64,000 bases of DNA, from positions 558,001 to 622,000 of the forward strand of contig JAJGBQ010000004.1 in assembly GCA_022457065.1 (NCBI GenBank), read 5' to 3'. The position numbers were made by a program, and so were the translations under genes. Below are positions 43,626 to 54,345 of the stretch, piece after piece. The DNA is from Curvularia sp. ZM96 (lineage: Eukaryota > Ascomycota > Dothideomycetes > Pleosporales > Pleosporaceae). The notes under the pieces are model-generated. The model had not been told where the DNA came from and made no database searches. It worked only from the letters and a program-made list of their open reading frames with translations. The stretch's first letter is position 1; each line of letters begins with the position of its first letter.

Positions 43626-45242
43626 CATCAACCTCCTTCGGCGTCGGTGTGAGGTTTTCAATCCCGTCCTTTGTAATGAGCACATTGTCTGTCACATGTC
43701 AGATCATCGAATCATGTGGAGAAATTTTCAGTACCACCTACCTTCAATTCGGACTCCTCCGACAGACCAGTACTTTTCTAGCACACTCTCATCGATGTAT
43801 TTCTTCTTCTCCTCGTCCTTGAGATATGGCTCGATGATGAACCTGCAAAAGTAGATGCCAGGCTCAACGGTGATGACACTGCGTTCGGGCAGAGCTCCCC
43901 TTGTGCGGAGGTAGCGGAACATGACGTCCTTGTCGGCGTAGTTGGCGTTGCCACCCGTGTCGTGAGTGTCCATTCCAAGGTAGTGGCCCAGGCCATGTGG
44001 GAAGAAGGCTACGCTGATTCTCTTGTTGAACAACTCTTCGGCCTCTCCCTTTAGGATACCGAGATCCAAGAGGCCCTTGATGGCGACCTTGTGGGCAAGT
44101 TCATGGACATGATCCCAGACGACGCCAGCCTTGAGCGCGTTGATACATTGGTGTTGCATATCCAGAACAATCTTGTAGATGGCCAAAGACTCGGCCGTAA
44201 ATGTGCCCTTGATAGGGAATGTGCGTGTAATGTCGGATGCATAGCAGTCAACCTCACATCCAGCATCCAACAGCAACAGGTTCTGGTTGGAAATCGGCGC
44301 TGCGTTGTGCACGTAATGCAGTGTTGCCGCATGCTCTCCTGCGGCGACAATGGAGTGGTAGGCTTGGTTCTTTGCGTTGCGCTCCACGCAAGTCTTGAGG
44401 AAAACCGCCTCGAGCTCGCACTCGTTTTGGGCCTTGGAAGCAGCCTTCATGACGGCCACGTGAGCTGCTGTGGAAATGGCATTGGCCTTGCGGATCAGAG
44501 CAATTTCGTAGTCGGTCTTGATGACTCGGCAGTACTCGATGGCCGTCTTGAGCTGGGTGAGCTCCTTTTCCTTGTATGCGAGGAAGGTGATGTGATCCGA
44601 TACTTGCTCTGGAATGGCATAGATGGTCGATTGGGAGGACTCGGAGGAACTGGCTAGGTGCGAGTTTACCTCGTCGGTAGTGAAGCATTCGTCAATGTCG
44701 TATTTGGCCTTTGCTTCCTCTGGGCTCATGGGAAGACCTGACCAGATGACTTCGTCGGGGTGAACAGGGGGAATGAAGAGAGTTAGCTTCTCTGTCGCCA
44801 TTTCATACTTGAGGTACGAGTCTGGCAGCTCGCAACCACTAAGATAGAAAAAGTATCGTCGCTGTCTTTTCTCCTAATTAGCTTTCAAGTTCACATTTAT
44901 CGTCATTTCATCCTACCGGAATGGCGCTTCTCCATCGTTATCCTCGTTCAACTTCTGCTTCTGCGCCTCAAGATAAATGGTTCCATTCTTATCTCCACCT
45001 TTGCTCACAAGCCACTCCTTGACCTTCTTTGCATGCTCCTTGGCCGGGTACTTGCCCTTGAGGACTTCGTCGTAGTTTTCGGCAATCGCCATCTTGGTAA
45101 CGTTGATCCAGCTATCGCTCTCTGTAGATAAGCTGTAGAAGCACGGAGTTGCAGTAGCAGAAGCCGCTAGTCTATGCGACGGTCGTGCAGTGCGCAGAGT
45201 GTGTCGAAGGGAGCGACCGATTTGGGGCAAGAGGGTGTGCAT
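43597..45242 (-). CDS. pepP: Xaa-Pro aminopeptidase / prolidase family (pepP), M24B
   Basis: Three exons: 45242-44917, 44865-43742, 43688-43597; introns of 51 and 53 bp. The protein is 513 aa from 45242, or 463 aa from an in-frame ATG at 45092. It removes N-terminal residues next to proline. Dimetal ligands are visible: the two Asp in LLLDAGCEVDCYASDITRTF, His in HGLGHYLGMDTHD, Glu in TVEPGIYF and the last Glu in VRIED, which is rebuilt across intron 2. Family length favours the second ATG (MAIAENYDEVLKGKYPAKEH). The extra 50 residues are rich in Arg, Ser and Ala, with few acidic residues, and resemble a mitochondrial presequence. Intron 1 must use an AAG acceptor to keep frame. A 45-bp tandem duplication spans the stop. 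Confidence 0.92.
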
Positions 45243-45640
45243 GGAACGGGGCGTGACAGGCTGGTAAGAGCTTGTTTGTTATTAATCAGGTGCGAGAGTT
45301 AGCCACGGCTTGTGAAGGTGGGGTGGTGGGGTATGAGGCTCGACTCTGACAAGCGCGGGTAGCCGCGGTTGTACGATCCATGGGCGTTATGGATGAGGAA
45401 GGTGCATTCGACAGCGCAGAGAGTGTGGTAGAACCCTATTATCGCATTGCTGTTGATGCATCCACTAGTGCGCCTAAGACTACATAATCATATCTATAAA
45501 ACGTTTTAAACCATCTTGCAGCTAACCAGCCCCAGCAATATCAAGTAAAAGCAAGCTCCAAACACCTGTGCCATGTCGTTGCCCATAGTGGGTATCCCTT
45601 TATCATCGAGGTACAAAGATGCAGTGAAACATAATGATGT
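45243..45640. other. Intergenic between aminopeptidase P and KRE9
   Basis: 398 bp; aminopeptidase promoter and KRE9 3' flank. No gene or strong motif seen. Confidence 0.4.
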
Positions 45641-46632
45641 CTAGTCCTGCCAGCGCCGGAGGAACTTGGCCATGTCGTCAGTAGCGTGCGGTGCGGCGGC
45701 AACCTACGAGTGTGTTAGCAGAGCTCGATTGCTCGAAAATGTTTCGCATGACATACCGTGTTCTCAACCATCTTGGTAGAGAATGTCTGGGTAGCGGTAA
45801 GAGTAGTCAGCTGACTAGGGATTGGCAGCCTTGTCTTAGCAATCCTCACGCTACTAGTCGGGAACAGGGGCTTGGTGTTTGTTGCTGTGACTTTGGTACC
45901 CGGTACAGGCTGCATGGGCGCATAACGCGTCAGACCAGTCTGCATTGTGTATTCGACATCATACTGGCCGCCGCCAGCGTCCGCGTCCGCATCCTTAGCC
46001 GGATCTGTCTTAGCGATGTTGTCTTCGCTTGGGGGTCCAGCAGTGCCAGTGACGGCGGTAGCGGCCTTCTTTACAGTCGGGTTGAGGACGTTCTTGCCCG
46101 TCATGCCAGAGTATGCGAAACGATCCGAGTAGACGACGTACTGGCCGCCGCCAGTCGAGGGGGTTGCAATCATTTTGACGAAGCTATCATGTTGGCATTA
46201 GCCCTCTGCTGGAGCAAAAGGTTGGGGGAAACTGGGGAGAGAACACACTAGGCATTTGCATCCTTCAGGTCTTCCGATACACCAGCCTCGATTCTCCCTG
46301 AAGCTGCATTGCCGGCCGAGAATAGGCCGCTCGGGGTAATCGTGGTGGCTACGAACTAATAGTCATAGTCAGCCTACACCGTCCATGTATGCTTGGTATC
46401 TCTTGTATGAGCTTACTTGCTCCTCGCCCTTGTTACCTCCGACAATTAGCTGCAACTGATAGCTCTTCAGGTCTGCGAGTTTCGGTCCATCGTTGGTTTC
46501 GGTCCATTGGACTGAAATAGCAGAGCCTGCGGTGAGCTTTGCACCGGGCGCGGGCGAAGAAAACTTGATGCCGGCTTGTACGAGGGGAGACAGGGCGGCG
46601 ACGACAGCGAAAGGAAGGACGATGCGCGTCAT
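45641..46632 (-). CDS. KRE9: KRE9/KNH1-family cell wall beta-glucan assembly protein
   Basis: Four exons: 46632-46417, 46355-46249, 46183-45757, 45703-45641; introns of 61, 65 and 53 bp; 270 aa (yeast Kre9 is 276). Kre9/Knh1 are secreted O-glycoproteins needed for beta-1,6-glucan in the wall. A signal peptide (about 1-20, ending LVQA) is followed by the IKFSSPAPGAKLTAG ... ISVQWTE Ig-like domain shared with Ser/Thr-rich GPI proteins. The Kre9/Knh1 C-terminal domain follows: NAYFVKMIAT, VVYSDRFAYSGMTG, YTMQTGLTRYAPMQPVPGTK, PIPSQLTTLTATQTFSTKMV. No C-terminal hydrophobic GPI signal is present. The ATG at 46632 is the only one at the signal peptide. Confidence 0.92.
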
Positions 46633-47360
46633 GGTGGGCGTAGTGCGCAACTAAGGAGCGACAATGCAGCGAGCGGCGGAGAAATGCGACAGAGGTGGGA
46701 CCGTAGCAGTGAGTGTGGCAGCGGTGGGCGCAGTGGGTATTTGTTGGTAGTAGTACTAGTACCGAGAGTGAAAGGTGGTGCAACAAGAAGTCCGGACTCG
46801 CTGGAGCAGGCTGTGGCGCGCCAGGGGCACGATCGTCGTTGCCGCGCAAGCTAAAACCTGTCCGTAGCAGGGATGCGCACGCATGTCATTTGGTACATAG
46901 TCTCAACACCACAGGCCTGTGTACACTGATGTGGCCCTATATTGCGATGACAGCACCAGCGCTGATCGGCCGCAATGTTGGTACTCCGATCTATTGTCAG
47001 CCTGGATAAGATAGACTTTGCGCACAGACTAGGCACACAGGTGGCAAGTCGGTAACCAGGCCGTCTGGAACGGTACCTGAATTCTACAGCCATCTGATTC
47101 GATTCGGGTCTCCACAGACAGCCGCCAAAAAAGTGGGCTCGTGCGTCTTGCGCGCCAACAAATTTCAACATTTCTTTCCTACGCACCTCTTGGTGTCTAT
47201 AGTACATACACACAATACCTGCTTTCCCAGGCCTCGATCGCGATGCCGCTGTTTTTGCCAACCCAAACGCCATGTTCATGCTCAAGGGGGGGGATATCCT
47301 GAAAACTGGAAACAATAAGGAGAATGAATACCTGTCGTTCCTTGTCATACTCGACGCAAA
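46633..47360. other. Intergenic between KRE9 and cyclin gene
   Basis: 728 bp; KRE9 promoter and cyclin 3' flank. No supported gene. Confidence 0.4.
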
Positions 47361-48254
47361 TTACGCAACTTGGGCATTCCGCAGCTTAGGCGTGCCCATT
47401 CTCAGACTAAACGATGACGGTAGCCGGCAGGTCATGGTGGCTGCCTGGCCGGCTTTTTGCAGTTGTAGCGTCAGCTCGCGGAGCTTCTCTGGTGTGAAGA
47501 TCTGGACGTCAAACGACAGCAGGAACTCGACGCACAGCTCGAGGCGGCTGAGGGCGGCCTCGTCGACACCGCCGACGGCGGCGAAGCGCTTCTGGGGCCA
47601 TCGGTGGTCCTCCAAGGCCTTCATTGCCACGAGGGCACAGGCCAAGATAAGGCGATGCATGGTGCGATAGGTCAGTGGGACGCTCCTATCGATAACACAC
47701 AGACGCAGCATGTAGGATCCGGCCGCTAGCCAGACGGCAGTTGATAAGGGGCAGAATTTTTGGATGCGGTTCATGTACTCTTCGACGCCGACCTTGGGCA
47801 CCGTCTTGGAGAAGAATTTCCTGGCCATGTTGGCGCGCTGGACGGCCTCGGGCTGGGCTCCGGCGCCAATGTCGTGGATGGTGACGGGCTCGTCGTGGCC
47901 CGCTTCGGGCGGAGCTAGTTCGGTGGGCTGGTGATTTTCCTTTTCAGCGGGTATGGGCGTCGCGGGTCTAGAAGACGTTCTCCGATGTGGTGGTCGCACG
48001 GTCTGGCTCTCTCTGGCGCTGCCCGGCGTGGCAGGACGGGAGATGGGCGGCGTTGCCGGAACGTCGCCCGCTGCGTTTGCTATGGCAATGATGGAGCGGG
48101 CAATGAGCTTCATGGCGGTTTCCCGCGACATGTTGAGGACGTCGAGCTCTTCGTCGTTGGCGGGCGGCGAGGGCGCGTCCTGGAGGCTGAGGCTGTTGAA
48201 TTCCGGGAGGACGCCTGCGTCTCCGGCTGGGTTGGGGGCGGTGGGAGGGTTCAT
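47361..48254 (-). CDS. PHO80-like cyclin (Pho85-type CDK partner)
   Basis: Single exon; 297 aa from 48254, while an in-frame ATG at 48344 would add 30 residues. Pho80/Pcl cyclins activate the Pho85 kinase in phosphate, glycogen or cell-cycle control. The cyclin box is clear: VPKVGVEEYMNRIQKFCPLS, then YRTMHRLILACALVAMKALED, FAAVGGVDEAALSRLELCVE and FLLSFDVQIF. The N-terminus (about 1-130) is disordered, rich in Pro/Ser/Thr and Glu, with STP-type sites. Homology to Pho80/PREG is stronger than to mitotic cyclins because of the GVEEY...CPLS and AVGGV signatures. A long gene-free region upstream probably holds a long leader. Confidence 0.87.
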   Translation of the reverse strand: MNPPTAPNPAGDAGVLPEFNSLSLQDAPSPPANDEELDVLNMSRETAMKLIARSIIAIANAAGDVPATPPISRPATPGSARESQTVRPPHRRTSSRPATPIPAEKENHQPTELAPPEAGHDEPVTIHDIGAGAQPEAVQRANMARKFFSKTVPKVGVEEYMNRIQKFCPLSTAVWLAAGSYMLRLCVIDRSVPLTYRTMHRLILACALVAMKALEDHRWPQKRFAAVGGVDEAALSRLELCVEFLLSFDVQIFTPEKLRELTLQLQKAGQAATMTCRLPSSFSLRMGTPKLRNAQVA

Positions 48255-51000
48255 TGTTGTTTGGTTTTGAATGACCGGTGCAAGGACGAGTCGCCTCGGA
48301 TGCACGGTCTTGAGTGGAGGGGTAGGGTAGCAGACTTGGATCATTTGGACGTGTGGATATATGACGTGGCCGAAGTCTACCGATTTTGTCTCACCGACGG
48401 AAAGTGTGTCGAGAGAAGGAGGCCCAGGTGAATTTGTGCACTGTCTGCATTGAATTAGGCCATGCTGTGTATATAGGAGCGGGCATTTGCGTGGGCTTAC
48501 GAGTAGATGTGGTGATCAGCCGGATTAGCGCAAGGACTGCAGATTGTTTGGGTCGCGGGATGCGGGTTGCAATTGGAGGATGGGCGGGAGCACGAGTTTG
48601 GTGGAGAGAAGCTGGTTTGACAGAGGCAGAGGTCGTAACACAGTCAGGTGATACGGGGGCCGAGGAGGAAGTGGGGAGAGAGAGGAGAGGAGAGAAGAGA
48701 AGAGAGAAGAGCGAAGGCGCAATGGCAGAGGCGCGGTGATATGGGAACCGCAAAAAAAGACACGATAGACGCTGGATCGGCACAGGGCGTCGTTTGTAGG
48801 TCAAGTGACGCTAGAAGGATCTGTACTTGACTGCAACAAGACGGACGGAGCAGTGGCTAGTCGACGCGTGCTTCCGGGGGCCGGGGGCGACTGGCGGCGA
48901 CGAGGCCATGGAAGGGTACCGAGTACTAGCTGCTTAGGCCATGAGAGCGAGGCGCCGAGACGAGAGTGAAGTATCGTCGAGCCCAAGGGACGGGGTGGGT
49001 CCAGCTGCACAGGTACGTGGAGGTCGGTGGGTCGAGAGAGAGGTTAAAGGCCCACCGGGCCGTGGGAGAAGTATAGGCAGAAGGCGGGCTGGGGCAGGGC
49101 CGCAGAGGAGAAAAAGCAGCGTCGCAGCGGCGGGCGAGGCGGGCGTGATTGGCGGCGATGCAGCAACAAGCAACCTATGCATGCGTGAAGGGGGCTGGCC
49201 GAAGATATTGGGCAGAGCGTCGTCGAGGATGCGATGGCGTCGAGGGGGCGGCGGGGGTGCAGACGAGCTGCAGGGTCCAGCAGGGCGGTAGAACAAGCAA
49301 AGAAGCCTCGGGGTCAGGTGAATCTCCCCCGTCCATCTCGTCGTGTCTCGGAGAAATGGGCGGCCCAGACTCTTTCTTCATTTGCTTCCTCGCGACGGCA
49401 TTCCGTCGGCTGTCGTCGCTTGCTGCCGTCCAGCTGCCCCTTTGCGTCGCCCCCGTCTGCTCCCCCGCGCCCGACCGCCTGGCGCCCGCCGCAGCCTGCC
49501 ATCGTGACCATATCGCGACGCTCTGCCTGACTGTGCCCGCCGCGGGGAACAGCGTGCTAATGCAGGCCCCATCGCATTCGGACTATGGGCTTCGACATGG
49601 CTCGCCAGCGACACACCCTCTCGCCCGCCCTCACACCCTCGCCCGCCGGGGGCTGGTGGCTGCATCGCGGAGCCGGGCAGTGCTCGCAAACACTCGCAGC
49701 GCCGAGGGCCATGCACCTCCACGTGTTCGCGCAGACTGCCCGGCCCAGCTGCCCGCTTGCACTCGCCCATAGCCGGACCGCACCTCGGGGCGAAGGGATT
49801 GGCACACGTCCATGTTCTCCGCTGCCATCGCTGTCGACATCGCGATCGACGTAACCGAGTCGCTGCTCCCTGGCCCTTCACTGCCATGCCGACCGCCGCC
49901 CCAGCCCGCCGACCGTTGACTCGCCTCGTTTCGGCTGACAGCGTCCAAGTGCGCTCGATCATCCTACTACGAGTACCGGCAAACTGCGCCGTCGACGTCG
50001 AGCGTGCATCGCCGCCAGCTCACCACTGTTTCGCTACCAGCGCGTGCTGACTCCCTTCTCTCCTCCCACTGGCAGCCTCCCACCCGCTACCCAGCATCGG
50101 TGACTCAGGCCGCTCTGCAAAGGCTCACTGGCCATGGAGCACCGTCGTCTCAACAATACGTGTCCGTCTCTGGTGTTCACGCTACCTGTAACCCCCGTCC
50201 CTGCATCCACCCTCCCGGCAACGTCACCATACATGGCTGGCTTCGTTTCAAGCACGATTCCATGCAGCACCACCAATCGTAGCCGGCCCAGCAGAATGCC
50301 AAAACACCACCATCGACACAACTTCTAGTCTAGCCACCTCTGACCGCCTTGCTCGGCTCCACACCGACGGATCCCAGGCCAGTTCAGAGTTTCCATGCCG
50401 ACTCCCCTGTCCACGTTACGAGGTACGTACCTATCGCGCCTGGGACATCGGAGCAACCCTCTCCCAACAAAGTATGTGTGTACCAGCCGGATCTCGATCT
50501 GTCGTTCACATGCCAATCTCTGCAAATCCCAAAACAAGGTTTCGATTCTTGATATGCCATGAACATGCATTGTTTTCTTTCAAAACAAATTGAACAAAAC
50601 AAAACAATGAAACGTGATTACGCCATTCGCAACTACTGCACCTCTCATGACGTTATCAATCAAGATACCCATGGCGCCCCACTGGTTCCATGCTCCATGC
50701 GTCTTTTTTTGCTATCAATTTCCATTTCACGTTTTGCTTTGTAGCAGTACCGCTTGCTCTCACCGTCCCGTCCCGGATAACCAACGTTGTCGTCACATGC
50801 TTGACTAGCATCTTAGGACAACAAAAATGCCGCAACGACTGGGGTTTCCTAGCAAGACTTCTTACTTGTGGCTGTTCGGAGCGAATGCCTGCATACCACA
50901 TGTCGGTGATATACCATGCATCTCGTATATGCATAGTTTTGAGAAGACCAAAAAAACTCCTTAGACCAATCACGTATTATACATAGCGAATTATACCCAT
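48255..51000. other. 2.7-kb GC-rich gene-free region
   Basis: Several frames are open here on both strands, but all read as low-complexity Arg/Pro/Ala/Ser strings without recognisable domains. A purine tract occupies 48659-48715. The last 700 bp are less GC-rich. It must include the cyclin promoter/leader and the BTB gene 3' flank. Confidence 0.55.
48659..48715. repeat. Polypurine tract (polypyrimidine on cyclin-coding strand)
   Basis: About 55 nt of nearly uninterrupted G/A on the plus strand, 405-460 bp upstream of the cyclin ATG. CT-rich tracts of this kind are common in fungal promoters. Confidence 0.75.
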
Positions 51001-52054
51001 CTACACCTGGCTCACCCTCGCCCTCTTCCTCGTACTCCCAGGCACCACACTCGGCCCGCTCCTCGCCGGCGGCGCCTCGTCTCCACCGCCGCCACCACGC
51101 CTCTTCTCCTGCTGATCCAACACAAGCTGCAGCACATCGTACGAAAATTGCGGGAACTCGAGGCACATGGCCTTGAACTCTGGCTCTGCATCGTGGCGTA
51201 GGCTGAAACTGCGGGTAGCCCAGAAGGCCGCCACGGGTTTGCGCAGCGTCTTGTCCTCTGGATTCGATTCCTTGTACACGTAGCGTGCGTAGGCGAGCTC
51301 GCCTTTGGCGGTCGAGGCTGTGCGGTGGATCTTGGAGTGTGCGAGCGACTGTAGCTCGGGGAGTTGCAGACGTTCTGCCAGTGTGTAGATGCGGGCGTGG
51401 ACAAGGAGACCAACGCCCTCGTTGTCTCTTTCTGGCTGGCGCGGGTCTTTTTCAAGAGGTGCGTCGCGGGCTGATGAGGTCTTCTTGGGGAAGTATTCGC
51501 CCGTGTAGAGATATTCGATTACGGAGCCCATGGCGTCGACATCGCAGTCGGACAGGATGATTTGCCGAGGCTGCGAGTGTTTAGTTGGTGAATTCGTATG
51601 CTGGCTTTGGATAATTGGTGTTTTCTCACCCCTCCAGGCGCAAGGTTCTCGACTTGCTTCCTCAGCTCGGGCGACTTGACCAGAACGGCCTCGTGCGCTG
51701 AGTATGTCGTTCGCGTTTCTGCGGCGCCAGCAATTACTTCTACGATTGGGCTCTTGATCAGGCTGGTCCAATGTCAGATATGTCCTCGGTAACCTCACGC
51801 AACTTCACAATTGAACCATCCATACCCAGCCAGGGCTTCGCACAAGATACTCCAACCGAAAACACCCATGCACCCATGTATGCTCTGGTCACCACTTACT
51901 CTGAGAACAAAACTACCTTTGGCTCATCCACTTCAATGCCAGCCAAAGCCGCTTCTTCCTCTCCAGCTCCAGCCTCTGTCTCAGCTGCACCGCCCATCTC
52001 GACATCCTCGACCGGCGTGCTCTCAACTGGTGTCTGTTGCTCAGTATCCGCCAT
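51001..52054 (-). CDS. BTB/POZ domain protein
   Basis: Three exons: 52054-51900, 51762-51630, 51570-51001; introns of 137 and 59 bp; 285 aa. Fungal BTB proteins of this size are usually adaptors, some for Cul3 ligases; the exact role is unknown. An acidic N-terminal tail (EDVEMGGAAETEAGAGEEEA) precedes the BTB fold: SPIVEVIAGAAE, TYSAHEAVLVKSPELRKQV, then RQIILSDCDVDAMGSVIEYL and YTGEYFP. A helical part follows (HARIYTLAERLQLPELQSLA), typical of fungal BTB proteins. The C-terminus is basic and Gly/Arg-rich (GSTRKRARVSQV). The first intron is the longest in the window; its ends are set by the frame (donor GTAAGT, acceptor ACCAG). Confidence 0.87.
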
Positions 52055-52954
52055 GGCGTCTGTATCTCTGCTCTGATCGAGTCACTTTAAACCGTCAAAT
52101 AATCAGACTAAACCCCTCTGCATCTAACAAAACGCGCGCAACGCTACTTTTCCCTCTCTTTCTGTAGAGCCGCAATTGAACCCAATCCGTAGAGTTTGTT
52201 TATTTTTATTTTTTAAAACTAATCTCACAGCGCATAGAGTGAGCGAATATAGGTAATTTATCTGCGGCGACGACAAGGGAAGCGGCGTAATAGGTAGTAT
52301 CGAGGAAAGGTAGGTGGGTAGCTTCGGCGCGCGCTCGCATGCTTGCCATAGCTTCCCTCCACACGCGTCACTTTCGCGCTAGCGCAGGAACGCAGGTTGC
52401 CCGCCCCCGCGCCCGTGGGTTACCGCATATCATCTGGTATGGAAAGGCTTTGGGTGTTATCTAGGAGCCCATGTAGGATATCGAGAATTTTTGCGTTTGT
52501 TACGACAAGGGAATTATTCGAGAAAGATGGAAAAAAATGTGTAAGTTGAAGTACGTAAAGTGGGATTGCGCAGAGTAGTCGTCCAGTCGTAGTACGGATT
52601 ATGCTTGTCAGCCATGTACTCAAGTCTCTGTGTGTATATCCAACATAGCCAACTTCAAACATCTACCACGCAACACATTATCAGAAATAGATAAAAAAAA
52701 ACTTCCTTTTTCAATGTATTCTCACACACCCTTCTGAGAAAAACAGAAAAAACTCCATGGCATAAGCCTATGTGCTCCTAGAAATGCAGTCACAAATGTT
52801 TGCGTACATATATATAGTTGTATCTATATCAAAGTTCCAATGATTCTCAAGCGCTATCATTCCATGCTACGCTATGCTATGCTTCCAAGTTCTCAAAAAA
52901 ACAAAACACATTCAAGCTTCTCTTCCATCTTTTGAAAGAAAGAAGGCGGCTTGA
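52055..52954. other. Intergenic between BTB and PAP2 genes
   Basis: 900 bp with T- and A-rich runs; no supported gene. Confidence 0.4.
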
Positions 52955-54345
52955 CTACAACCTCCCTCCCTTCTCCCTAAACCGCTCGCCCGTCGTCGGC
53001 ACGGGCTTGTCCAGCCTCAACAACCACAACAGCCAGTCTTCGAGCGGAATAAAAACGTAAAACACCTTGTTGCAGACAAACGACAGCCCCACAAAGCACG
53101 CCGCGACAAGCGCATCCATAAAGTAGTGGTTTGCAGTGGCCACGATGACGGTGAGGATGAAGGCCGGGTAACCCAGTCCAACGATGAGATAGAAAATCTT
53201 CCAAAAGGCGTTTTTGCGCACCTCACCGGGCTCGAGGGTGCGGCGGAAAAGTCCAGAGTGGTAGATGAGCGTCATGCCGATGCAGAAGGCGTAGCCGAAA
53301 TGCATGGATGGCATGGCGGCTAGTTGGTTGACGAATTTGCCGCTCATCCATACGCTCTGGGCGTCGTCGTGGCGGACGGTATCCAGGAAGCCGTATTCGG
53401 CGGGGAGCAGGCGCGGCGGCATGCATGGGTATACGACGAAGATGAGGAAGGCGCAGAAGTTTGTGAGGGTGAGGGTGCGGCGGGCGGTGGCGAAGGTGTC
53501 GAACGAGGGCGCGACGTAGTAGTACCAGCAGATGAAGCTGTTTAAACGTTAGTTTCTTAGAAACTGCCATTATTTTTCCCACCCAAAATTTCATGGGATG
53601 GATGGGTGTTTGTATGAACGTACCCCACAGTTCCCGGAATATGAATCAGAGCATAGCATTTGTTCAGCACGGTAAGCGCATCCTGATGGCCGTGCATGAA
53701 CCACTGCTGCACTTCTCGCTCCCTGACGGGGAACAAAAAGCTGAACAGCCCGAATTCCTCAGCCTCCAACACAGCGATTCCGTGCTCCTGCGCTACGTCC
53801 CAGATTCCACGACCAGCGAATAGCTTCGCTGAGACAACGGCTGTCATACGGTAGAAGGCGTAGTTTATCACCCAGTAGAACATTTCAATTAAGAATGGGA
53901 AGCGCTGCAGTATGCGGCTGTGGATGTGGTTGCGGAAGCGCGCAGTGCTCGGGGTCGTGACTTTGCAGCAACCCAAGTTGCGTACTTTTGGCGCATTGGG
54001 GTTCTTGGTGGCATAGTAGACGTCGTCGGTGAAGAGAGAGTCGGACTCGCTGTCAGTGTCGAGGAGGCGGTCTAATGACTCGTTTGGGTGTACGGCATCG
54101 AGGTACCCTGTTCGCGGTGAAGAAGAGTTGCGAGCGAATATCTTGTAGTTTCGTTTTCGGGTCATGAACATGGCGAAGAAGAGGATGCTGGCGACCATCT
54201 ATTCGTACGACTTTGTTAGTATACCAAGGCATGTTTCTGGTGCATGACGGTTCCAAGAACATACAACTGGTTCGCACCATCCCGGTAGTTTCCAGGCTGG
54301 TTTACTGTTCCATTGGCCATTGTCTGGTACTGTCGAGTTTGCCAT
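52955..54345 (-). CDS. PAP2-superfamily membrane protein (Aur1/Ipt1-like fold)
   Basis: Three exons: 54345-54265, 54198-53624, 53537-52955; introns of 66 and 86 bp; 412 aa. A polytopic membrane protein with one helix near residue 30, several after 110, and a C-terminal PAP2-like block. The conserved pair is MPSMHFGYAFCIGM and then ATANHYFMDALVA, matching the histidine motifs of Aur1/Ipt1-type (PAP2_3) lipid phosphotransferases. FICWYYYVAPSFDTFATARR and RGIWDVAQEHGIAV are further recognisable pieces. A hydrophilic acidic loop with DTDSESDSLF lies after the first helix. It may act on phospho- or inositol-lipids; substrate is not known. Orthologues occur as 'integral membrane PAP2 proteins' in ascomycetes (from memory). 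Confidence 0.85.

Noticed and set aside
49149..49962. Long frames on both strands (207 and 194 codons) in the GC-rich region
   Set aside because: Arg/Pro/Ala/Ser strings with no domain; long frames are expected in high-GC DNA where stop codons are rare.
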